From the NCBI RefSeq assembly GCF_024586455.1, contig NC_065921.1, positions 81,094,163-81,158,162 of the forward strand: 64,000 bases of DNA, given 5' to 3'. How positions within the stretch are numbered: the stretch's first letter is position 1; the number at the start of each line of letters is the position of its first letter. Shown here piece by piece: positions 44,835-57,170 of the stretch. The notes below the pieces were generated by a model. It worked only from the letters and a program-made list of their open reading frames with translations. It had not been told where the DNA came from and did not search any database. The DNA comes from Bactrocera neohumeralis. Its lineage: Eukaryota > Arthropoda > Insecta > Diptera > Tephritidae. Both the position numbers and the translations under genes were made by a program.

Positions 44835-45780
44835 TCTCAATATGAAAACAAGACAAATTCGGCTATATCGGCGATATAATACCCTTCACAGGTGCACTTT
44901 ATATAGTACAAAAGTTAAAAAAACATCTTTATCTTAAGTTTGAAAGGTCAGTTTGTATGGTAGCTACATGCTATAGTAGACCGATCTGGGAAATTTGTTC
45001 AGAGATTGTAGCGTTGCCTTGGACTATAATATCTGAAAGATTTCGTAATGATATCTTGTCAAATGATAATGTTTTTCACACAAGAGTTTGATTTGGAGCG
45101 TTCACTTTGTATGACAGCTATATGCTATAGTGATCGGATTTCAACCATTTGTTCAGAAATTGTAGCACTGCTTTGGAAAGTAATCTAAACCGAATTTCTC
45201 GAAGATAGCTCAATAAATGAGAAAAATTCCATAGAAGCACTTGAAGCCGATCGTTCAGTTTGTATGGCAGCTATATGCTATTGTAAGCCGATCTGAACAA
45301 TTTCATGGGAGATTGTATTACTGTGTTAGGCAACAACTCATGCAAAAAAGTGTGAGGTTATCTTGCCAAATGAGAAAGTTTTCCATACAAACACTTTATT
45401 GTGATCGTTCAGTTTGTATGGCGGCTATAAGCTATGGTGGTCCGATCTGAGTAATTTCTTCAAAGATTATAGCATTGGCTTGGAGAATAATCTGTGCCGA
45501 ATTTCTTGAAGATAGCTTAACAAACGAGAAAGCTTTCCCTACAAGCACTTGATTCCGATCGTTCAGTTTGTATGGCGGCTATATTATAAAGTGGACCGAT
45601 CTGAACAATTTCTTCGGAGATAGTATAATTGCCTTAGGCAATAACTTGTGCTAAATTGCGTGAAGATATCTTCTCAAATGAAAAAGTTTTTCTTACTCTT
45701 TATGTGAACTCCGAACTTTCCCTTTGAGTACTACAAGCTTGGAGGCAAGCTTAATATACCCTGTTCGGTTTATTAAAAAA
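44835..45780 (+). mobile_element. Helitron-like element with tandem core, copy 7
   Basis: The head AATTCGGCTATATCGGCGAT with AATACCCTTCACAGGTGCAC at 44880-44898 is followed by about five or six core units (for example CAGTTTGTATGGTAGCTACA, CAGTTTGTATGGCAGCTATA, CAGTTTGTATGGCGGCTATA twice). It ends in AAGCTTAATATACCCTGTTC near 45765. This is one of the longest and best bounded copies. Confidence 0.8.
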
Positions 45781-47455
45781 AATCAAATTCAGTATTTTGT
45801 ACTTCTATAACTATTTTCTCATATCCTTGGTCCCAACTAACTTTTCTTATATGAATTATCCAAATCTCTTTTATTCATATATTATCCTCATTTATGCTTT
45901 TTCCAAAAAGAGAAAAACCAAAATAAATAAATAAACAATTGTTAAATGGTACATTAAATAGCGAATTAGGTCAATCACTAGTCACTTTACGACGTCATAA
46001 ATCGATCAATCGATTTTATTGCTGAAATTTCCATTAACAGTTATGTGTGACCATAAACTTAACACTAATAGCAAAAGGACACACATTGGTTTTACGCATA
46101 TAAAGACTGAAAGAGAAAGAGATAGCAGAAATAGTTACGAGTTCGGGTATGAACAAGCAATGAAGAGATGTGGTGACTAAAGCAGTTGTCTCTGAAAATC
46201 AATAAATTGATTAACTTTCAAAGCGAGACGTAAATGTTATGCCGTTATATTTAGCTAGGTCTGTGTCTGTCGCACATATTTTAAGATTCAGTCTATATTT
46301 AAAAGTAGCCTACTTAAAAAAAGAGCAAGCACATATTTATTCTTCATTAATATTATATTAGGGTGGCGCTAATTTTTTATTTTATTTTTTATTTTAAGAA
46401 CAAAATTAATTTAGAACGGTATTTGAAAGAGGATTTTGTTGACCATTAACTCTGTCTGCTCAATAAAGCACGCTTTAAGTTAAGAAAAATGTGCTTAAAG
46501 CTTTTTCGTTTTCCAGTAGAGTGCGGCTGGAGGGAGAGACAGGTCCAAAACGAACTCCAGCAAGCCGAAAAGGAATCGGACAGCTGAAAAGGAAGCGGTC
46601 GCTCATACTTGGTAAGGCTCGTATAAACTCTTCTTGCTGGTCAATTTCTTTATAAATGCATGCCACCCTTAGGGGCACCTACAATACACCAGCCTACGAC
46701 ACAACAATAAAAGCTAGGCATTTGAACCCCAACAAGTCACCGGCCAAATAGGCGTCTAACCTTTCGTTTGTTTAATCAGCCAGACAGTCAATGGTATTGA
46801 AACAAGGCCACGACACATGGAGCAAAGAGCTCGTTAATAGTCACAGCCGCGCATATGCAGCACCAGCACAATACGAGCATGTGAGATGACAGGTCATTTG
46901 CGTTGGACGCACACCAAGCCTTAACTGCACATAACACACAGACACATACTTACAAAAGTTAAGCAAACACAAACACACACATGCATATGTGAGCACAGGT
47001 CCTTGCTCATAAGCTGGCGCCGAGTGACAAGCTTTGGGGCGTTAAGCGTTCAGCAAATGCCAGCACATACTATATGTTTGTGAGCGTGCATCAGGTGACT
47101 CATTATTATGTGTATAAGCTTGCCATTATTGGTTGTTGTTCGGCTTTTGTACATGTCCCTGTCGTAGTTATTGTCAATAACGTCAAACCGATAACAACAC
47201 TTAACGAACTGAGTGTTTGGCTGGCAGATTGACACCGACATGCTGTTTCACCGTAAGGAAAATTACGTGAGGCATGCGGGTGAGTTTGAAAGGAAAGCAA
47301 GTGTTATTTATGTTATTTTATTTATAGGGGTGTATGTGTTCAGGAAAGGATAATTTTGTTCGTATGTATAAATAATTAGTCTATGTTAGGGTATGTTTGT
47401 CGCCTAGAAAGATATTTTTTTATAAAAAGATAAATTAAATTACTTGTGTGTTCAA
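45781..47455. other. Intergenic DNA, no gene seen
   Basis: Mixed A+T-rich spacer. A TATTAGGGTGGCGC motif at 46357 resembles the repeated phrase of the 51.5-kb array. Short frames near 46475-46678 and 47050-47300 lack domains. Confidence 0.4.
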
Positions 47456-48510
47456 ATATTTCCTCAATTGTAATATATTGATAAATCCCGAAATTTTTCG
47501 GGACTAACATTATGTAATCCCGAATACAGAAATTAATATGCAAAATCTTTTTATTACACAATAGTATATTATTACCGCAATTGCAACATTTCAATGAATC
47601 CCGAAATTTTTCGGGACTAATAATTTGTAATCCCGAATTGCATTAATGAAGTTATTCTAATTCTTTTTATTACACAATATTATATTACCTCAATTGTAAC
47701 ATTTCGATAAATCCCGAAATTTTCGGAACTAATATTCTGTAATCCCGAAATTTCGAATTGCATTAATAAAGCTATAAATAATCGTTTTATTACACAACAT
47801 TATATTTTTATCCACTATAATCTGAATTAAGTTAGTCATTAGTAAAAACTTGTATAAACGACCGTAAGTCCTTGGTTCCTGGATATTGCCTATAACATAG
47901 GCAATTTGTGGATTGGCTCATTAATATTAAAAATACTACGATTTTAAAAACATTGTAATTAATATATTCTGGTAAATCCCGAAATTTTTCACGACCACGG
48001 TTTTGTAATCGTAGAATCCCGAAATTCAATTAACAAAGATGCCAAAATTCTGGTTATTAAACAGCTTATATTCCCATAAACTTTAGTGGAGACCGTTTAT
48101 ATTGTACTCGATTTGTTTGTTAGTTGTACAACATTATGTATGTACATATATGCATAATAATCGAAAAATCCTGAAATGTTTCGGGACTGATGTTTGGAGT
48201 CCCGAAATTTTATTTATTGTATAATAAAAAATAATATACAAATTATAATTGTAACATTTGGAAAAATCCCGAAATGTTTTGAGATTGAAATCGCGAAATT
48301 TATTTATAATAAAAAAAATAATAATGTGTAAATAATTTGTAATTGCAACATTTCGATAAATCCCGAAAATTTCGGGATTAGTTTTTTGAATTCCCGAAAT
48401 TCTATTTTTAACAAAAAATAATAATAAACAAGTTTTAATGGTCCATTTCGATGAATCCCGAAATGTTTCGGGACTGAAATTATAAAATCCCGAAATGCCA
48501 AAATGATGGT
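47456..48510. repeat. Array of TCCCGAAA..TTTCGGGA palindromes
   Basis: Around nine degenerate units of about 95-113 bp are seen. The 18-bp near-palindrome TCCCGAAATTTTTCGGGA or a variant begins at about 47486, 47599, 47712, 47977, 48169, 48267, 48361 and 48456. A second half-site AATCCCGAA follows about 30 bp later in most units. The first three units are exactly 113 bp apart. Between palindromes the DNA is A+T-rich with a shared TTTTTATTACACAATA phrase. It is non-coding. A second, smaller group of the same palindrome lies at 63130-63360. Confidence 0.85.
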
Positions 48511-49545
48511 ATTAAATCGAAATTATTATAAAATTTAGTAAATTACGCATAATAAAAATGTAGCTATTGCGCACTACCTTTAAAACAGCAAGCGCATGTA
48601 TCTACATATGTACATATACTCTTTCTACCTTTTCACAGCCTGTACGTGCATGTGTTTGTAAGCGTATTGATGAATGTTAACTTTTATTCCAGTTGAAGGC
48701 TGACAGTTGTGCCTTTTGTGTTTTGCCATTCAATATGCATATACTACATGTGCTGATAATCACAAGGATATGTGTCTACAACAAGTACGTGTTTACACAT
48801 CAGATAACTTTTGCCGCTTTTAGCTTGTGCCGCACGTTGCAACAACAAGTGTTTTGTAAGAAAATATTAACCTACATATTTACAATTAGCTTTTGTTGTA
48901 AATTTTTGTTTTTATTGCAAGGTTCTACATGTAATGGAATGGTGAAAATGCCAGAAAAGTATATTTTCAAACATATGTATACATACATATGTGGAATTAG
49001 AAATTATTGAGCGCAAATGTGTGTGTGTACACTACCGAGCTAGTGTTAGTTAACCCATGCTGCTCCAAAACCTCAAAAATCATTAATATAAAGTTTATGT
49101 GGATTATTGACATTGTAAGTGTTATTAATGATTGTAGCAGACATTTCAATTGCATTTATATTGTGTATTAGTAATTGTTAAATGTGCCCACATGCAAATC
49201 AATATTTAATGTATTATTAATTGCTGTTTACACGAATGCTTTCAGTAGCCAAAGATAATGCATATTGATTGATTTTCAGCAATTGCTATTTAAATAGCAT
49301 GCCACATATAACCATTAGAGACAGCTAATTTGCTTAATAGTTTTGTTTTCGAGGTATTTTAGTACTAAATTGAACCTAAATTGCTGTGTGTTGGGGCAAT
49401 TTAGTTTAATTGTTGCAAGATGCTTGGAAATTGCTTGAAAGCAAAATATTTATTAACTAGAGAGCTGTGTAGGCAATATATTAAGACAACTGGATTGGTT
49501 TTGTATGCTATTTATTAATTTCGAAAATTTTAAATGAAATGTTTG
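48511..49545. other. Intergenic DNA, no gene seen
   Basis: A plus-strand open frame of 105 codons (48693-49010) has no domain and crosses simple repeats. I do not support it as a gene. Confidence 0.4.
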
Positions 49546-50790
49546 TCATACGCCACTGCGTATGAGTAATATTTCACAAGAAGTTGGTAACATCCATTGT
49601 GCTCATTATTTGGGTGAAATATTTTGAAAAAAAAAAAAAATCCTAAACTTTGGCTGAAACGAAGCTATAATACCCATACGGTTGCAATTTTTATAGCATA
49701 AAAATATATACAAATTTATTTGAATTTTTTTTAGTCAGTTTGTATGACAGCTATATGCTATAGTGGTCCGATCTGCATAATATTTTCGGCAGTGGTAGAG
49801 TTGACTTGTACAATGATCTCCACCCAATGTCGTGGAGATAGCTCGTCAAATGAAAAACCTTTCTATATAGACACTTGTTATACGCTATTGCGTATGAGTA
49901 ATATTTCACAATAAGTTGATAACATGCTTCTGCTCATTATTTGGGTGCAATATTTTGAAAACAAGTAAAAAACGTTAACTTTGGCTGAAATGAAGCTATA
50001 ATACCCTCACAGTTACAATTTATATAGCATAAAAGTATATAAGAAGGAATTTGTTCAGTCAGTTTGTATGACAGCTACATACTATAGTCGTTCGATCTGC
50101 ATAATATTTTCGGCGGTTGTAGAGTTGGCTTAAACAACAATCTCTGTCGAATTTAGAGAAGATAGCTCATCAAATGAAAAAGTTTTCCATACAAGCTCTT
50201 TATTGCGATCGTTCAGTTTGTATGGCAGCTATATTCTATAGTCGTTCGATCTGCATAATATTTTCGGCGGTTGTAGAGTTGGCTTAGACAACAATCTCTG
50301 TCGAATTTCGTGAAGATAGCTCGTCAAATGAAAAAGTTTTCCATACAAGCTCTTTATTGCGATCGTTCAGTTTGTATGGCAGCTATATTCTATAGTGATC
50401 CGATCTAAACAATTTCTTCGGAGATTGTACTCTTGCTTTAGGGGATAAACCATGCCAATTTTTGTGTGGATAGCTCGTCAATTGATAAAGCTTTACATAC
50501 AAGCACTTGATGCCGATCGTTCAGTTTGTATGGTAGCTATATGTTATAGTGATTCGATATTTGTGGTTCCAACAAATGAACAGCGTCTTGCGAAGAAAAG
50601 CACGTGTGCTAAACTTTAGATCGATATCTGGAAAATTGAGGCACTAATTCGAGTATATAACAACAGAAGGATTTGGATATTTGAACTCAGCTCTATACAT
50701 TGATCACTTATATATATATATATTTTATACGGTGTCCGACATTTCCTTTTAAGTTACAAACTTCGTGGCGAACTTAATAATTTCTATGCA
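49546..50790 (+). mobile_element. Helitron-like element, copy 8, with duplicated head
   Basis: Two heads are present about 330 bp apart: CTTTGGCTGAAACGAAGCTA near 49649 and CTTTGGCTGAAATGAAGCTA near 49980, each preceded by GCTCATTATTTGGGTG and by a CACTGCGTATGAGTAATAT-like motif (49554, 49885). About five core units follow, three of them exactly 154 bp apart (GTTTGTATGG at 50216 and 50370, GTTTGTATGGT at 50524). The tail ends near 50775. A local duplication of the head plus one unit explains the structure. Confidence 0.8.
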
Positions 50791-51540
50791 GAGTATAAAA
50801 ATTTTATTTTTAATATATTATTTGTTGCTCCAAGTAATGTAGTATGACATGGTGTATGAGTAATATCCGTTCTTTAGCCTACCTGTTAAGAAGCATAAAT
50901 TTTAGACATATTTTTTGTACATTGGGGGCGTATGCTTAGTCGAATTAAATGCTTTGCTATAGTTTTAATGAATATTATTCTTGAGTTATTTTTTCAACTC
51001 TGACATTTTACGAGTATACGTTACTATATGTAAGCCATATACATATGTAAATACAATATACGTATTTTTTGTCGCTCTGAATTTGATTGCTGGTTTTATT
51101 TATTTCTGCCAAAAATCTACAGCCACCAGCTAACTCATAGCTCATAAAAGCTTTAAACTAGCTTAGTGCCAGCAAAGAAATGTTATACCTAAAGCTTCAA
51201 TATACCACTGCGTATGAGTAACATTTAGTTTTTACAATGAATGAAATTAATACGTGGGAAATGGTATCTATGACTAAAATACGTAGAAAGGAATGGTGTA
51301 TGTATGTATAAAATATGGTGGAGAAATGCGTTCATATGCTTATATTTCTTTTTTATTATATCTTGGAAAAAACATTTGCTGTGCTGAAATGTTGTTATCA
51401 TATGAAAATATTTTATTTTTCATATTTTACATTTAGTAATAATTTAACCAAATTTTTTTTATTTAAAAATTTTTTATCACTTTTACTCAGAAAAGTATCT
51501 TGAAATTTACTTCTTGATTTTATGTTTCATTTTCGATTTT
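50791..51540. other. Intergenic DNA, no gene seen
   Basis: A+T-rich with two more copies of the CGTATGAGTAA motif (50846, 51206). The frame 51315-51503 is compositional. Confidence 0.4.
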
Positions 51541-52265
51541 CACTTTTTTGTTTACAATTTACAAATATACCATATTTGTATATTAGGGTGGGTAAAAAAA
51601 AATCGAATGTTTAACGGAATATTTTGGAGAGCCTGAAAATTTATTTTTCAGAGTACCAGTTTTAACATATTTGTTTACGATTTATAAATACAGTATTTTT
51701 GTATTAGGGTGGGTAAAAAAAAATTGAATATTTAACAGACTATTTTTGTAGAGTCTAAAAACCTATTTTGCACGGAACCGGTTTTAACATATTTGTTTAC
51801 GATTTATAAAAATACATTATTTGTATATTAGGGTGGGTAAAAAATATTACATATGTATGTATGTATATGTATGTATATAGTCTAAAAACCTATTTTTCAA
51901 AGTACTGGTTGTAACATTTTTGTTTACGATTTATAAATATACCTTACTTGTATATTAGGGTGGGTAAAAAAAACGAAAATTTAACATACTATTTTTGTAG
52001 AGTCTAAAACCCCATTTTTCAGAGTACTTCAGAGTTTTGACATATTTGCTTACGATTTATAAATATATCATATCTGTGTATTAGGGTGGGTAAAAAAAAA
52101 CGAATGTTTGTAGAATCTGAAAACCTATTTTTCATCGAACCGGTTTTAACATATTTCTTTACGATTTATAAATATACCATATTTGTATATTAGGGTGGGT
52201 AAAAAAAATAGAATATTTAACAGACTATTTTTGTAGAGTCTAAAAGCCTATTTTTCAGAGTAGCA
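51541..52265. repeat. Six-unit tandem array, TATTAGGGTGGGTAAAA units
   Basis: ATTAGGGTGGGTAAAA begins at 51582, 51703, 51827, 51954, 52080 and 52189, giving units of about 109-127 bp. Each unit also contains TTTGTTTACGATTTATAAAT and a CTATTTTTCAGAGTAC-like phrase. Units differ by scattered substitutions and small indels. Non-coding. Confidence 0.9.
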
Positions 52266-53500
52266 AGCGAAATAAATTAATAATTATAAAAAAAAATTTT
52301 ACGCACCCTATTGTATACCCTATATACATGTATATTTTAATTTTTATTCGAAATTTGTCATCAATCGCTTCATAAACATTATTTGTATGCAGTTGGCATA
52401 GCATTTCTCGAACTTTCAGCGCGACCACAAACTTGCCTCCATACAAGTGTGTCATAATGTGTGTGTTCTTGCCACATAAACCACTCAACGTGGCGCCTAT
52501 CGTAAAGAAAACCGAAATTGCAGACGTTGCAGCAATAATAATGAGAAGAAGTGAAGACGAGCGAGTTTTAATTCCCGCTCAAGTGGAATGCGCAACAGAC
52601 ACGCAGCAGCTGCAATTGTCAACGGCGTGGCAGCTAAGTTATTTGCAGCTTCACACTATTGCATTATAATTAAACACACATACAAATAAACACATTCAAA
52701 TAAACTGAAGTTTAACTATATGAGACACACACATATGCATATATCTGCATGTATGTATGAGTATGTCTGCATAAATGCCTGGCGTGTGTGTGTGTGGCTG
52801 TTGTGCGTCAACCACTAATTTTTGTTGCACATTTTCATCTTCCGCACTCGAGTGCTTTTAAGTGCAACAAAGTAGTTGGCTGCGGTTACGATGCTGCGGC
52901 TGTGCATGTCGCTTGCGGCCGCTGTGCCAGACAGGTATCTAAGTGGCAACAAAATAAAGTTAAAGGCAATATGGCTTAACAGCAGCTGCCGATGAAGACG
53001 TAATGCAAAGACGTCATGCCGCAATAATAATAATAAAAAAGCAAGTGTTTTCACGACACTCATGTCTCTGTGTGTGTGTGTGTGCATGTGCGCTTGTGTT
53101 TGTATGCGCGGCTGCGGGCGCTCATTACACGGAAATTGCATTGCGGCGTTGAGGCGATAGTGCCGCTCAAACAAATAACCAACCAAGCGAGCAAACTGTC
53201 ACACAAGTGGTTGGCAGGCTGTGGCAGGAGGTCGAGTGGAATGGCAGGAGAGGGAGTGGAGCGGCAGGAGAGGGAGGGGAGTAATAATAAACCGTTACTC
53301 ACCCCTCACAACTCACTTTATTTGCACTCGCTGTTGCATGGGTGTATGTGTGTGTGGTTGTCGGCATGTTGTCGTTGCGTCAAATGTACGTGCTTGGCTT
53401 GCGAATGCTCTTCGGGTGGTGTTGAAAATAATTGCCATGGCAATGCCAAAAGCAGATTCGCAAATAATGTGATGAGATGAAGAGGTAGACGGAGGTGGGC
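52266..53500. other. Intergenic DNA with TG microsatellites
   Basis: TG runs at about 52780-52795 and 53068-53085 and a GGCAGGAGAGGGAGTGGAGC purine-rich direct repeat at 53235-53280. Overlapping frames on both strands here follow the simple repeats. No gene is supported. Confidence 0.45.
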
Positions 53501-54150
53501 AAAAAGCGCTGCAAAAAACGTGTTTTGTTGTGACGAAATCGCTGTCGCAACACAATGACACAACAACAATAAGGAAAATATAAAGTAACAACAATAATAA
53601 CAATAACATACAAAGACAACATGAAATAATAACAACAAAAAACAATAAGAATAACAAAGGATATATTTTGTTGCTACGACATTGTTGTCGCAAGAAATGC
53701 GCAACACAAGAACAACAACAATAACAAAAAAACTGTAGCAACAAAAACAACTACAAAAAAGTATTTTGTTTCTACAAAATTGTTGTGGCAAGAAATGCGC
53801 AATACAAAAACAACAACAATAAAATTTTGCAAAAAAACAACAACAACAAAATTTGCAAAAAAACAAACAACAACAAAAAATAATTTGTTGAGGCAAAATT
53901 GTTGTCGCACGAAATGGGCAACACAAGAACAACAACAATAGCAAAAAACTTTAAATGACAATAACAACAACCAAAAAAATAATTTGTTGATGCGTAATTG
54001 TTGTCGCAAGAAATGCGCAACACAAGAACAACAACAGTAGTAAACGACAAAAGCAACAATAATAGCAATAGTACCATTACAAAAACAACAATAACAAACA
54101 CAGTACATCAACAGCAACAAAAGCAAAAACAACAACAACTCCGAGCTCAG
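53501..54150. repeat. CAACAA-rich tandem array
   Basis: Units are marked by TTGTTGTCGCAAGAAATGCG or a variant at 53682, 53780, 53899 and 53998 (spacing 98, 119, 99), separated by ACAACAACAATAACAAAAAA-type runs. A weaker unit lies near 53530. The inverted arrangement of TTGTTG and CAACAA within each unit gives a weak hairpin. The long minus-strand frames across it, rich in C, F, L and V, are products of the CAA repeat and are not genes. Confidence 0.85.
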
Positions 54151-55040
54151 TGGAAGTGATATACCACGTGTAATTTTATTGCTTGCCATTCTTCATAACG
54201 CACGTACACGCACACACACACACACATACACATACATACGCATACGATTTCATTATATCAGCATGCAGTCATCTGCATTTCATCTGCATTCCATCACGGT
54301 TTCGTCCAGTTTTATGCTTCGTTGGGGCCAGCGTGGCGCTGTCAGTGGCAGCACGTTGTTGCGAAACTTTCTTGCGGAAATGAAATTTACGCGCTTACGC
54401 CTCACGCACACTCATGCACGCGCACAGCCACCATCATTTCATTACGCAGCCATTGCATTTCATTTGCATGCGCTTCTGTTTCATATGCAAATGACAAGTG
54501 CCACAATATGACAAACTGACAAATATATGTATGTATATGCTATAGCAACAATAACAGCAAAGTGAAGCTGCTGCGGCAAACTTTGTTGCACAAGCAAGCT
54601 AAAGCGCTTGCGAAACTTCAGCGAAAGTTTCACAGCGCGAAAAAAAGTTCGCTATAAATTTGATGAACGCGCAGCGCTGTGTTAAGAAAACGTGCTTCAG
54701 TTCACTTGGAAGCTTTCACTTCGCTATCGCTGGCATTCTACGGCTGGAAAAAGTCGCTTTGGCGGTCTGAAACTCATTAATGCCACTCTAATGGGTTCGT
54801 TGGAAAGTATTGCGTTTATGAATTGACACAAAGAAGGCTTGAGCAATATGCAGTGGAGAACTAATTGCAAGAATATTGCTGGAGAAAGTAGAAAAATCGT
54901 GAAATTGCCAGAGTTTCAAGTTTAACTTTGAGTTATCACTTTAAATGCCGCAGCTTAGGCTGATCCGGCACGTTTTTTGCAACTTTAAGCTTTATATGGA
55001 AAAGTTTAGACAACGTCCAATGATAAAAGATATTAAAAGA
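54151..55040. other. Intergenic DNA, no gene seen
   Basis: Contains a CA microsatellite at about 54205-54232 and unique-looking DNA at 54280-54900. Overlapping plus frames (54179-54519) have no domain. Confidence 0.4.
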
Positions 55041-55815
55041 AAATAAGAAAAACTTTGACTTCGGCTGCAACGCAGCTACAATACACTTAACAGGCAGCAA
55101 CGAAGCTATAATACCTTTCACACTTGCATTTATTATCGCATAGAAGAGCTTACAAAGTTCATTACCGTGATTTTGATCAATCAGTTTGTATGGCAGCTAT
55201 ATGCTATAGTCGTCCGATCTGTACAATACTTTCGAACATAGCACAGTTACTAGTTGTAATCTGTGTAAAATTTCGTGAAGATATGTCGTCAAATAAAAAA
55301 CTTTTCCATATAAGGACTTGGTTTTGAACGACCAGTTTATATGACAGCTTTACCCTGTAGTGCTTCGATCTAAACGAATCGTTCGGAGATTGTAGTGCTG
55401 TCTGAGATTATATTCTGTAAGAAATTTTGTGAAGATATCTCGTCAAATAAAAAAGTTTTCCATATAAGGACTTGGTTTTGAACGATCACTTTGTAGGGCA
55501 GCTATATGCTAAAGTGGTCCAATTGGAACAATTTCTTCCGAGAATAATTTTTTGACTTAAGCAATAACTCACGCCATATTCCGCGAAGATGCCTCGTCAA
55601 TTAAAAAAGTTTTCCAAGCAAATACTTGCTTTTGAGTAGTTACTTTGTATGACAGCTATATGTTATAGTTGTACGATCTAAACAAAACGTTCGTATATTG
55701 TAGTCTTAACTCGAATAATAAACCACGCTTAATTTCGCGTAGATATTTTGTTAAATAAAAAAATTTTCCTTACAATGACTGGATTTTGAAGGTCAACAAT
55801 ACTTCATTAAAGCTT
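55041..55815 (+). mobile_element. Helitron-like element with tandem core, copy 9
   Basis: Two partial heads lie side by side (CTTCGGCTGCAACGCAGCTA at 55059 and GGCAGCAACGAAGCTATAAT at 55092), followed by about four core units (CAGTTTGTATGGCAGCTATA near 55182, CAGTTTATATGACAGCTTTA near 55332, and two more degenerate). No clear tail. Confidence 0.75.
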
Positions 55816-57170
55816 AGCATTGAAAAACTCATTTCAAAACACTAAGAATTCAAAATTATCTACATAAAATATTCAACTTACCATTTTAGCCCAAAAAATC
55901 AAAAATTTGTCCACAAAATTTCCATAGAGAGCACATTATTTGCCATATTATTCGTGCAACGGTGCTACACTGCGTATACGTTTCCTAAAATACAATATAA
56001 CTGAAATGTGCTTCACAGACGAGTAAATAGCGGGTATATTTGAACATCACTCAATTCGCTGCGTACTCGCTGCTACTGCATAAATGCTGATTTTTTAATA
56101 ATTCAACATTGCGACCCATTCACGGCTCAGTGCTTTGAAAATGGCAGCTAACAAAAGTAATAATTCAAGCTTTTCATTTCTGCCATTGCCATTATCATAT
56201 AGCAACAAGCAAACGCAACCGACGCAGCGGTATAAAAATACATGCATACATACTGACATACACATATACACACACATAAAAGCACTCATTCATAAAGTGA
56301 CATTTAATCTGCGCTTTCAACAAAAGTTTTATTATTCGTGAAGAAATAAATATAAATGCCAATTGGCGTCGAAACCTTCCGCACTCGCGCTCTTCCTCTC
56401 TCCCTTTCGCTCTCAGTACTGCACTCTTCACACCCCCTGGCTTGGTTCTTATTATACAAATATCATTTTGTCGCCGTTAGTCATTATTCCTGTTGCTGAT
56501 TCACTGTTTTAAGTAGAATTTCCTGGCCGGCGACTGTCGTTTGGCTTGCGGTTGGCTGGCAGCGGGCCATCAATGCCTCGATAACTCGTTAATAACTGCT
56601 GCCAAAAACTGCGAAAACAAAAACAATACCAATATTGTTGTTGCATTAACGCGACGATGACTGTGGCGCTGCCTGGCAGTGCGCTTTAATTCCCGTATTG
56701 CCTCTGTGTTTGGCGTCCGCTGCGTTTGTATACATGCATACCCACGCATATGGCTTTGAGCGCATGGCGCAGAAGACGCGTTGCGCTTTGGCATTTACCC
56801 ATTGGAAGTCCATTATAAAACAGTCAATCATTACCAAGGTTTTGACACTCTGCTTGCGGTTTGTGCTCAGCTCTATGCGCAGCAATGTGACAAGTGATTG
56901 GCAGGCTTTGTTAAAATAATTTGTGAATTGCCATGCCTTTTGGTTTGGTAGTTAATAGTGTGGTTGAAAATTAGAAAAAAATAATGTAGCAATTTTGTTA
57001 ATAAGGAAATATGAGCACTGCAATTGAGTGATGGTAAGTGTTTTAATGGCAAATTGTGCAAGTAATAAACTCAAACTAAAGTTGCTTGCAGAAATCAATA
57101 CAGTAAAAGCTGATATATATTTAGAGTTCTGAAGTGGCAAAGATTTTGGGCAGGGCAAATAATGTATTAC
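55816..57170. other. Intergenic DNA, no gene seen
   Basis: Mixed spacer. Opposed short frames at 56095-56431 and 56570-56919 have no motif. Confidence 0.4.

Noticed and set aside
47456..48510. Regularly spaced short palindromes suggesting a CRISPR-like array
   Set aside because: This is eukaryotic nuclear DNA. Spacers are related to each other and vary around 75-95 bp, there are no cas genes, and the repeats are imperfect.
53313..54189. Long minus-strand frames rich in L, F, V and C, up to 208 codons, looking like multi-pass membrane proteins
   Set aside because: They are translations of CAACAA/TTGTTG tandem repeats in all three frames; the repeat unit explains the composition and the lack of stops.
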